In this document: piece by piece, positions 24,115-29,692 of the stretch | Layout of the letters: each line of letters starts with the position of its first letter | Numbering within the stretch: position 1 is the stretch's first letter | Assembly (NCBI GenBank): GCA_947591175.1 | Contig: CANQDB010000005.1 | Span: 1-29,692 of the forward strand | DNA from: an uncultured Bacilli bacterium | Lineage (GTDB): Bacteria > Bacillota_I > Bacilli_A > RF39 > UBA660 | Length of the DNA: 29,692 nt | Reading direction: 5' to 3' | The notes under the pieces: generated by a model | Database searches by the model: none | What the model was told of the DNA's origin: nothing | Seen by the model: the letters and a program-made list of their open reading frames with translations, nothing else | Position numbers and translations under genes: made by a program

Positions 24115-24501
24115 ATGGCTTTAGATAGTATTCGTTTTAGAGAAACTAAAGAAAAGAAACACGCTGACGAAGATTTATCACAACTTTCGTATGAGGAACT
24201 TTATAAAAGTGTATACGGAATAGATGGAGCTTGGCTAAAAGATCATGAACATCAAGAAAGTGAAGATCCTTTCTCTTGGCCTATTCCTGATTCTAATCCT
24301 GAACATGAAAATGAACTTAATTTTGATAAACTTCTGTCACCTCCACCTCTTGAATCTTCTGAAAATGAAGAATCTGTTTCTCCAGAGGATGTGGCCAAAG
24401 CTCAGGCTGACTTTAACGCTTTATTAGAAAGTATGCTAGGTTATGGAACAAACCCCGATCAAGATACTAGCGAAAATGAAATGGGCGGAAGATCAAGATA
24501 G
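24115..24501 (+). CDS. Small acidic protein of unknown function
   Basis: This 128-residue soluble protein has no signal or membrane segment. It begins with a short basic part (MALDSIRFRETKEKKH), continues with SQLSYEELYKSVYGIDGAWL, then a Pro/Glu/Ser-rich acidic stretch, and ends with a possible helix (VAKAQADFNALLESMLGYG). I do not recognise it. AGGAG at 24101-24105 supports ATG 24115 over a TTG at 24106. It has its own terminator and sits between two envelope-polymer operons, so it could be a regulator or partner of one of them; nothing in the sequence decides this. Confidence 0.65.
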   Translation: MALDSIRFRETKEKKHADEDLSQLSYEELYKSVYGIDGAWLKDHEHQESEDPFSWPIPDSNPEHENELNFDKLLSPPPLESSENEESVSPEDVAKAQADFNALLESMLGYGTNPDQDTSENEMGGRSR

Positions 24502-24519
24502 ACCTTAAGTGGTCTTTTT
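24500..24519 (+). terminator. Terminator after the small acidic gene
   Basis: AGACC (24500-24504) pairs with GGTCT (24511-24515), followed by T. The stem is short, so some readthrough into the glycosyltransferase operon is possible. Confidence 0.7.
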
Positions 24520-24542
24520 CTTTACTAATAAGCGAAAAAAAT

Positions 24543-24548
24543 ATATAA
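24543..24548 (+). promoter_or_regulatory. -10 box for the glycosyltransferase operon
   Basis: TATAAT 18 bases before the GTG start, with only a weak -35 candidate (TTTACT at 24522-24527). It lies directly after the terminator of the preceding gene. Confidence 0.45.
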
Positions 24549-24566
24549 TTGGGATAGGTGGTTAAC

Positions 24567-25703
24567 GTGAAAAAAGTTGCTATTTTAGCCCTTCACCTTG
24601 GTTATGGTGGAATTGAGAAATCTATTTGTGCTTTAGCTAATATGATTTGTGCTGATTATGAAGTAGAAATTTTAACAAGTTATAAATTGTATGATAAACC
24701 GATGTTTGATTTAGATAAAAGAGTTAAGGTTACATATTTAATTGAGACTCATAAACCCAATCGGGATGAGTGGAAACAAGCTATTAAGAAAGTTAATCCC
24801 ATTAAGATTACCAAGGAAACTTACAGTGCTCTTTTAACTCTTTCTCTAAGAAAGAAAACGATGATTAAAGCTATCAAAGAAAGTGATGCCGATATTATTA
24901 TTTCAACAAGAGAACTATTTAATACTTGGCTTGGGAAATATGGTCGCAGTAAAGCTTTAAAGATTGGCTGGGAACACAATCACTTCGACAAGGGAGAGGA
25001 CTATGCTAAAAAAGTTGCAAAGTCTGCAAGAGACTTAGATTACTTTGTTTTAGTAACTGATTCTATTCGCGATTATTATCGTAAATTATTAAAAAATTAT
25101 AGTTGTACCTGTGTAACTATTCCTAATGTTTTAGAAAGTTACCCTGAAAAAAAATCAACTCTTAAAGAAAAAAGACTTATTTCCGTCGGTCGTCTAGCCA
25201 GGGAAAAAGGATATGAAGATTTACTCGATGTTATGAAATTAGTCCACGAAGAAGAACCAAAGTGGACTTTAGATATCATCGGTGATGGGGCTCAACGTAA
25301 TCTCTTGGGAGACCGTATTTTCAATGAAAAAATGAATTACGTTCATCTTCATGGATTCCAGGATAAAGATTATATTAACGAATATTTAGCTAAGTCTTCT
25401 ATATATGTTATGTCTTCTATTAGTGAATCATTTGGTATCGTCTTATTAGAAGCAATGTCTTATGGCCTACCTTGTGTTGCTTTTAAGTCGGCCGAGGGGG
25501 CCTGTAATTTAATTACTGATAGCGAAAATGGTTATTTAATCGATAATCGTGATAAAATAGAGATGAAAAATCAAATTGTCAAGTTGATAAGAGATAAAAA
25601 GAAACGCCTTGAAATGGGTGAAAAAGGTTATCAACAAAGTTTAAAATATTCAAGTCAAGTTATTCGTAAAGAGTGGTTACGGATCCTAAAGAAACGGGGT
25701 TAA
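24567..25703 (+). CDS. GT4-family glycosyltransferase
   Basis: This 378-residue cytoplasmic or membrane-surface enzyme has a GT-B fold and transfers a sugar from a nucleotide sugar to a lipid-linked acceptor. The N-terminal domain starts KKVAILALHLGYGGIEKS, with the Gly-rich loop of GT4 acceptor domains. The C-terminal donor domain has LISVGRLAREKGYEDLLDV, DIIGDGAQR, and SESFGIVLLEAMSYGLP, the E-x7-E-type signature. The GTG at 24567 is taken as the start because AGGTGG lies six bases before it; the GTG at 24558 overlaps that site. It is the first gene of an operon of four glycan genes. The sugar and linkage cannot be read from the sequence. Confidence 0.85.
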   Translation: MKKVAILALHLGYGGIEKSICALANMICADYEVEILTSYKLYDKPMFDLDKRVKVTYLIETHKPNRDEWKQAIKKVNPIKITKETYSALLTLSLRKKTMIKAIKESDADIIISTRELFNTWLGKYGRSKALKIGWEHNHFDKGEDYAKKVAKSARDLDYFVLVTDSIRDYYRKLLKNYSCTCVTIPNVLESYPEKKSTLKEKRLISVGRLAREKGYEDLLDVMKLVHEEEPKWTLDIIGDGAQRNLLGDRIFNEKMNYVHLHGFQDKDYINEYLAKSSIYVMSSISESFGIVLLEAMSYGLPCVAFKSAEGACNLITDSENGYLIDNRDKIEMKNQIVKLIRDKKKRLEMGEKGYQQSLKYSSQVIRKEWLRILKKRG

Positions 25704-25706
25704 CAA

Positions 25707-26177
25707 ATGGAAAAAGTATTATTTATTTCTAGTACAGGTGGGCATCTATCAGAACTTATGCAATTAAAGAAGATGTTTCCAAAGTACGATAGTTATCTTA
25801 TTACCGAAAGTACTAAGTCAACCAAGAATTTAAAGGTCTCAGGTATCAAAGAAGTTCACTATTTAATATTTGGTAGTAAGGACCATATCCTTACATATCC
25901 TTTTAAATTATTGGCCAACTGCTTTAAAAGTTTGTACTTTTATTTTAAGATAAGACCACGTTTTATAATTACGACAGGTGCTCATACGGCTGGACCTATG
26001 TGCTGTATCGGAAAACTTTTTGGTAGTAAGATTATCTATATCGAAACATTTGCTAATCATTCGACCAAGACTATAACCGGCAAACTTATTTATCCTTTTG
26101 CGGACTTGTTCATCGTCCAATGGAAGTCGATGTTGAAGTTATACCCAAAAGCTGTTTATAAGGGGTGGATTTATTAA
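25707..26177 (+). CDS. Alg14/PssD-like glycosyltransferase subunit
   Basis: This 156-residue protein starts EKVLFISSTGGHLSELMQL, the SSTGGH loop of Alg14/PssD/Cps14F proteins, followed by TTGAHTAGPMCCIGKLFG and YIETFANHSTKT, also typical. In this family the Alg14-like subunit sits on the membrane, binds the lipid acceptor and recruits an Alg13-like catalytic subunit that binds the nucleotide sugar. Its partner is the very next gene, which starts on the last base of this stop codon (TAATG). The length matches stand-alone PssD-type subunits. The pair probably adds the second sugar of a lipid-linked repeat unit. Confidence 0.88.
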   Translation: MEKVLFISSTGGHLSELMQLKKMFPKYDSYLITESTKSTKNLKVSGIKEVHYLIFGSKDHILTYPFKLLANCFKSLYFYFKIRPRFIITTGAHTAGPMCCIGKLFGSKIIYIETFANHSTKTITGKLIYPFADLFIVQWKSMLKLYPKAVYKGWIY

Positions 26178-27070
26178 TGATTTTAGTTACTTTAGGAACT
26201 CAAGATAAAAGTTTTACGAGACTCTTAGATGCTTTAGAAAAACAACTGGAGAAGGGGACAATTAAAGATAAAGTAATTGTCCAAGCAGGCTACACTAAGT
26301 ATGAATCTAAATACATGGAGATCTTCGATTTAATCGAAGAAGAAGAGTTAGAAAAATTAATAAAAAAGGCTGACTTAATAATTACTCATGGGGGAGTAGG
26401 TTCAATTCTTTCGGGGATTAGAAATAATAAAAAAGTAATTGCGGCGTCTCGTTTAGCCAAATATAAAGAACACACAAACGATCATCAAAAACAAATCGTC
26501 AAAGAACTGGCAAAAGAAGGTTACATTCTAGAATTAAGAGATTTCGATTCTTTAGAAAAACTAATCAAAAAAGCCGAAACTTTCGTTCCTAAAAAGTTCG
26601 AAAGTAATACTGATAATATAGTTAAAACTATTGAAAAATTTATCGAAGATAATCCTAAGTTATCCTTAAAAGAAAAAATTATGAAACATAAAGAAGTACT
26701 ACTTTATTTAGTATTTGGTGTTTTAACAACTATTGTTAGCTTAGCTACTTATTTTATTCTCATGAACACTTTATTTCGAAGTGGCACCCAACTAGAAATT
26801 CAAATTTCTAACATAATATCGTGGATTATATCTGTTACCTTTGCTTATTTCACTAATCGGAAGTTTGTATTTGCTAGTAAAAATGGTAATCTCTTCAAAG
26901 AAGCTTTGTCATTCTATAGTTCACGTCTATTAAGTCTAGGTTTCGATATGCTTATCATGTGGATAGGGACAGGAATTTTACTCCAAAGTGATAGCATTGT
27001 TAAACTATTTTCCCAAGTGATTGTTATTATCTTGAACTATATTTTAAGTAAATGGTTTGTATTTAAATAA
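26177..27070 (+). CDS. Alg13/PssE-like glycosyltransferase domain fused to a GtrA-like membrane domain
   Basis: This 297-residue protein has two parts. Residues about 1-155 are Alg13/PssE-like, with MILVTLGTQDKSF, KADLIITHGGVGSILSG (the donor-binding HGG loop) and HTNDHQKQIVKEL. Residues about 172-297 are a GtrA-like four-helix membrane domain (YLVFGVLTTIVSLATYF, FAYFTNRKFVF, SKWFVFK at the end). GtrA proteins are linked to movement or handling of undecaprenyl-phosphate-linked sugars. The start at 26177 is chosen because AAGGGGTGG precedes it and it overlaps the PssD stop. The next gene encodes a GtrB-like enzyme, the usual partner of GtrA, so the fusion bridges the two pathways in one operon. 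PssE-like subunits are normally stand-alone, about 160 residues. Confidence 0.85.
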   Translation: MILVTLGTQDKSFTRLLDALEKQLEKGTIKDKVIVQAGYTKYESKYMEIFDLIEEEELEKLIKKADLIITHGGVGSILSGIRNNKKVIAASRLAKYKEHTNDHQKQIVKELAKEGYILELRDFDSLEKLIKKAETFVPKKFESNTDNIVKTIEKFIEDNPKLSLKEKIMKHKEVLLYLVFGVLTTIVSLATYFILMNTLFRSGTQLEIQISNIISWIISVTFAYFTNRKFVFASKNGNLFKEALSFYSSRLLSLGFDMLIMWIGTGILLQSDSIVKLFSQVIVIILNYILSKWFVFK

Positions 27071-27082
27071 AAAGGAGAAGTT

Positions 27083-28033
27083 ATGAAAAAAATATCGATT
27101 GTTGTACCTTGTTATAATGAAGAAGAGTCAATTCCTCTTTTCTATAAAGAAGTAGACAAGGTTACCGAAAAAATGCAAGAGAAAGCAAAGTTTGAGTTTT
27201 TATTTGTCAACGATGGTTCCAAAGATAAGACTTTAGAGGAGTTACGAAAACTTGCTAAAAAAGATGACCGCGTTCGTTATATTTCTTTTTCGAGAAACTT
27301 TGGTAAAGAAGCGGCCATGTATGCAGGTCTTGAAAATGCTAAGGGAGACTATGTCACGACGATGGATGCTGATCTGCAAGATCCACCTTCACTATTAGAA
27401 GAGATGTTTGACACTTTAGAAACAGGTGAATACGATTGTTGTGCCACTAAAAGTACTTCTAGAAATGGTTACTCATTTTTAAGAAAGACATTCACTAAAT
27501 GGTTTTATAAAATCATCGGTAAACTTTCCAAAACAGAAATGGTGGCAGGGGCCAGAGACTTTCGTCTAATGACAAGACAGATGGTCGATGCGATTATTTC
27601 GATGAAAGAGTACAATCGTTACTCGAAAGGACTATTCAGTTTTGTTGGTTTCAATACTAAGTGGATCGAGTTCGAAAATCAAGAACGAGTAGCCGGAACT
27701 ACCAAATGGAACTTTTGGAAGTTGTTTTCATATGCGATCGACGGAATTGTTGCTTTCTCGACGACACCTTTACTGATTGCCGCTTTACTTGGTATCATCT
27801 TTTGCTTTATTGCCTTCGTTATGATTATTGTTATTATTGTTAAAACTTTAGCCTTTGGTGATCCCGTTTCCGGTTGGCCAAGTCTTGCTTGTATCATCTT
27901 CTTTGTCGGCGGTATCAATCTCTTCTGTACTGGTATTATAGGCGAATATTTAGCCAAGACTTACTTAGAGACCAAACAAAGACCAATTTATATCGTCAAG
28001 GAAACAGAAGAAAGTATAAGAAAGCAAAAATAG
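27083..28033 (+). CDS. GtrB/DPM1-like GT2 glycosyltransferase with two membrane helices
   Basis: This 316-residue enzyme is expected to make an undecaprenyl-phosphate-linked sugar from a nucleotide sugar. The GT2 domain opens ISIVVPCYNEEESI, has FVNDGSKDKT and the metal/donor motif MDADLQDPP, followed by AGARDFRLM and later AGTTKWNFWKL, all typical of GtrB/YkoT/DPM1-like members. Two membrane segments (about 231-258 and 270-290) precede GEYLAKTYLETKQRP, the usual C-terminal motif. AAGGAG precedes ATG 27083. It ends the operon, 13 bases after the GtrA-containing fusion, which fits a GtrA-GtrB functional pair that decorates a surface polymer. Confidence 0.9.
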   Translation: MKKISIVVPCYNEEESIPLFYKEVDKVTEKMQEKAKFEFLFVNDGSKDKTLEELRKLAKKDDRVRYISFSRNFGKEAAMYAGLENAKGDYVTTMDADLQDPPSLLEEMFDTLETGEYDCCATKSTSRNGYSFLRKTFTKWFYKIIGKLSKTEMVAGARDFRLMTRQMVDAIISMKEYNRYSKGLFSFVGFNTKWIEFENQERVAGTTKWNFWKLFSYAIDGIVAFSTTPLLIAALLGIIFCFIAFVMIIVIIVKTLAFGDPVSGWPSLACIIFFVGGINLFCTGIIGEYLAKTYLETKQRPIYIVKETEESIRKQK

Positions 28034-28052
28034 TATCATTTGATACTTTTTT
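28032..28052 (+). terminator. Terminator of the glycosyltransferase operon
   Basis: AGTATC (28032-28037) pairs with GATACT (28042-28047) over an ATTT loop, followed by T. The -35 of the next promoter starts two bases after the T-run. Confidence 0.88.
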
Positions 28053-28053
28053 A

Positions 28054-28082
28054 TTGACATAAAAATACTATAGTGCTAGAAT
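28054..28082 (+). promoter_or_regulatory. Promoter and possible operator of the toxin-antitoxin operon
   Basis: TTGACA (28054-28059) and TAGAAT (28077-28082) are 17 bases apart, with TGC making an extended -10. The palindrome ACTATAGT (28067-28074) lies in the spacer, where binding of the HTH antitoxin would block transcription, as toxin-antitoxin operons usually do. Confidence 0.75.
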
Positions 28083-28130
28083 TAATTTGGAAGGAAATAA
28101 TGGTGGTTTACGAAATGAGGTGTAGATTAT

Positions 28131-28517
28131 TTGATAGCCACGACAACAGAAGAAGTAGAAAAAGTATTAATCCAAGCACAAGCAAGTGTCCAAGAAGATA
28201 ATTTTTCCATATCTATGCGTGAAAAAAATAAAGAGTTTTTGCAACAATTCGGTTTAAAAAGAAAAGATATAAAAGGAATTGTTCAAGCTCTAACCAATAA
28301 AGATTTTTGTGAGAAAAGGAAAAGCATTAGCAAATTTCGCAAAGAAGAAGTTTTTATTTTTGCCCCTACAGTTGATTTAGTAGATAATTTTGGTACAAAG
28401 TACAAACACTTACAAGTTTATTTAAAATTTTCTTTTGTGGAAAAAAGTAAATTATTTGTCATTTCACTTCATTTACCCACGGAAAAATTAAAATATTATT
28501 TTAGAAAGGAGGAGTAA
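28131..28517 (+). CDS. MqsR-like toxin
   Basis: This 128-residue basic protein is probably a RelE/MqsR-fold mRNA-cleaving toxin. The middle part (FGLKRKDIKGIVQALTNKDF) and the later strands (VFIFAPTVD, then LQVYLKFSFVEKSKLFVISLH) follow the MqsR pattern of an N-terminal helix pair with two strands carrying Tyr and Lys in VYxKF and a final ISLH strand. It is longer than E. coli MqsR (98 residues), in line with the versions found in Bacillota. The start is TTG 28131, supported by GAGGTG eight bases upstream; no ATG or GTG gives a better frame. Toxin lies before antitoxin, the order typical of mqsRA. It is paired with the gene 2 bases downstream. Confidence 0.7.
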   Translation: MIATTTEEVEKVLIQAQASVQEDNFSISMREKNKEFLQQFGLKRKDIKGIVQALTNKDFCEKRKSISKFRKEEVFIFAPTVDLVDNFGTKYKHLQVYLKFSFVEKSKLFVISLHLPTEKLKYYFRKEE

Positions 28518-28519
28518 TA

Positions 28520-29491
28520 ATGCGGACGTTATATTGTGAATATTGTAATAAAGAAGTACCTTTTGTTCATAAGGAAGAATTGAAGGTCGAAATAGTAAAT
28601 CACCAAGAAATAACTTATCGCGAAAAGGTATCTTACTGTGCTAATTGTCATAACGAAATATATAATAGTGAAGATTATGATGAAAATATCGATAGTTACC
28701 AAGAGGCGGTTAGAAGTGTTTCAGGAATTATCTCTAAAGAAGAAATTGTCGAAATAATTACTAAATATAACATCGGTAAAAAGCCTCTTGCTCTTCTTTT
28801 AGGTTGGGGAGAAGCGACGATTATTCGTTATCTTAATGGTGGAAATATCGAAAAACTTCATTCTGATGAATTAAAAAAAATTAAAGATGATCCTACTTAC
28901 ATGAAAGAAAAATTATTAAGGAAGAGGAAGGTCCTAACGGACGTAGCCTATCGTAAAAGTATCAGTAAAGTAGAAGAGTTGATTCTATCTGAAACAAATT
29001 CCAAAATATACCAGTTTGCATCTTACATACTCGAAAAGAACGATGAGATAAGTAATCTTGCTTTGCAAAAATTACTATATTTTATCCAAGGTATCGGTAT
29101 TGCAATCTTCTCTAAAAATATTTACGATACCATGCCTAAGGCATGGGCAAAAGGTCCAGTGTATCCAAATATTTATCATCGCTTTTGTAGCTATGGCTTT
29201 GCTCCTTTAACGATGGAGAATACGGAAAATGACTTAACTGAAGACGAAAAGCACTTAGCCGACATGGTAGTAGAAGTGTTTGGTAAATATAGTGGTAACT
29301 ATCTTAAAGAAATGACTCATAAGACACTTCCTTGGCAAAATGCTCGTCAAGGAATAAAAGAAGGGTCTCCTTCTTCAAACTTAATAAATTATAAATCGAT
29401 GGAAGGATATTTTAAAAAAGAACACGAAATTTACAACTTTGAGACCTTGAAGGGCATAGAAAAATATTGTACTACTTTACAAAATAACTAG
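28520..29491 (+). CDS. Antitoxin: zinc-finger/HTH (MqsA-like) N-terminus with Panacea (DUF4065) domain
   Basis: This 323-residue protein begins with a zinc-binding module (CEYC at 6-9 and CANC at 40-43) like MqsA, followed by an HTH region (about 70-112; LALLLGWGEATIIRYLNGG) for DNA binding and autoregulation. After a helical linker, residues about 165-290 form a Panacea/SocA-like domain: ISNLALQKLLYFIQGIGIAI then MPKAWAKGPVYPNIYHRF, the family signature LQKLLYF and GPVxPxxY. Panacea domains are known as widely exchanged antitoxin domains that neutralise unrelated toxins directly. Here it is joined to an MqsA-type head next to an MqsR-like toxin. AAGGAGG overlaps the toxin end just before ATG 28520. 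Confidence 0.75.
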   Translation: MRTLYCEYCNKEVPFVHKEELKVEIVNHQEITYREKVSYCANCHNEIYNSEDYDENIDSYQEAVRSVSGIISKEEIVEIITKYNIGKKPLALLLGWGEATIIRYLNGGNIEKLHSDELKKIKDDPTYMKEKLLRKRKVLTDVAYRKSISKVEELILSETNSKIYQFASYILEKNDEISNLALQKLLYFIQGIGIAIFSKNIYDTMPKAWAKGPVYPNIYHRFCSYGFAPLTMENTENDLTEDEKHLADMVVEVFGKYSGNYLKEMTHKTLPWQNARQGIKEGSPSSNLINYKSMEGYFKKEHEIYNFETLKGIEKYCTTLQNN

Positions 29492-29504
29492 AATATGATA
29501 TAAT
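29476..29504 (+). promoter_or_regulatory. Strong promoter for the RNA at the window end
   Basis: TTTACA (29476-29481) and TATAAT (29499-29504) are 17 bases apart, with TG at 29496-29497 giving an extended -10. The -35 lies inside the last codons of the antitoxin gene. Confidence 0.78.
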
Positions 29505-29510
29505 GTAGAA

Positions 29511-29692
29511 CGTAAAAACGGATATGGTGCACTATTCTAGTGAACAATCGTTATTATGAAGACGGAGTTAAAAGACCGTTAAAGAGCACAACTGTGAAAC
29601 TTCTGGTGGTTGCTTGGAACGCCCAGTTCTGGGTGACTGCTGGAAGAAAGAGAAACTGGACGACCATAATGGCATATGGCAAACGTTCCACT
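29511..29692 (+). ncRNA. 5' part of an unidentified structured non-coding RNA
   Basis: Behind a strong promoter, about 180 bases are visibly richer in G and C than the surrounding DNA and contain several possible helices: CACTA/TAGTG (29530-29542), ACGG/CCGT (29562-29579), GCCCA/TGGGT around a GTTC loop (29621-29634), CCATA/TATGG (29664-29679), and a long-range TGGAACG/CGTTCCA (29615-29621 with 29684-29690). No reading frame has a ribosome site; one frame stays open from GTG 29541 to the end but shows no protein-like pattern. I compared it by eye with RNase P, tmRNA, SRP RNA, 6S and T-box features and found no match. It runs off the window. Confidence 0.5.

Noticed and set aside
1..29692. CRISPR array, tRNA or rRNA genes, insertion-sequence ends
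   Set aside because: No regularly spaced repeats, cloverleaf-like sequences, rRNA segments or transposase with terminal inverted repeats were seen, apart from the partial Rpn-like gene and the group II intron.
1..29692. Mycoplasma-type genetic code (TGA as Trp)
   Set aside because: Several genes end in TGA at coupled junctions and Trp is encoded by TGG throughout.
29541..29692. Protein frame open from GTG 29541 to the window end
   Set aside because: No ribosome site precedes it, its residues show no recognisable domain, and the same bases form several helices; a structured RNA explains the region better.

Overview
The window is AT-rich DNA from a low-GC Gram-positive bacterium, most likely an uncultured gut-type member of the Bacilli (Bacillota). 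The grounds are strong AGGAGG-type ribosome binding sites, sigma-A promoters, short U-tailed terminators, and a wall and envelope gene set (LCP protein, PASTA proteins, an LtaS-like enzyme, SipW-type signal peptidases). TGA is used as a stop (for example at 6429-6431, 13504-13506 and 24078-24080) and Trp is TGG, so this is not a Mycoplasma-type code. The species assignment is inference.

Layout. 1-561 is the tail of an Rpn-like PD-(D/E)XK nuclease. 600-2852 (minus) is an LCP ligase fused to PASTA repeats. 3084-8573 is a surface-fibre cassette: a SipW-type signal peptidase, four small TasA/CalY-like exported proteins, a second SipW-type peptidase, and a larger GLUG-repeat protein with the same kind of leader. 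8692-12021 is a secreted glucosaminidase-type wall hydrolase. 12088-14480 is a two-gene operon of a divergent pyruvate kinase and a membrane-anchored protein of unknown function. 14669-16588 is a complete-looking group II intron with its maturase. It sits in the untranslated leader of 16640-18613, a SipW-leader protein whose C-terminus looks like a C-type-lectin/DGR variable domain. 18673-20751 (minus) is a membrane protein with about eight PASTA repeats and no kinase. 20886-24080 holds an LtaS-like phosphoglycerol transferase and an O-antigen-ligase-like polymerase. 24115-24501 is a small acidic unknown. 24567-28033 is a four-gene glycosyltransferase operon (GT4, Alg14/PssD-like, Alg13/PssE-GtrA fusion, GtrB-like GT2). 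28131-29491 is an MqsR-like toxin with a zinc-finger/HTH/Panacea antitoxin. The last ~180 bases look like the start of a structured non-coding RNA behind a strong promoter.

How it fits together. Most of the window builds or decorates the cell surface: glycopolymer synthesis and attachment (LtaS-like, ligase, GT operon, LCP), wall sensing or binding (PASTA), wall turnover (glucosaminidase), and a SipW-processed set of TasA-like proteins. The most striking point is that two promoters, one before the first SipW gene and one upstream of the lectin-like surface gene, each carry a run of nine G between -35 and -10 in otherwise AT-rich DNA. This suggests phase-variable expression of the surface cassette by slipped-strand change of promoter spacing. 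The intron, the possible hypervariable lectin tail and the toxin-antitoxin pair add further signs of a mobile, fast-changing surface locus.
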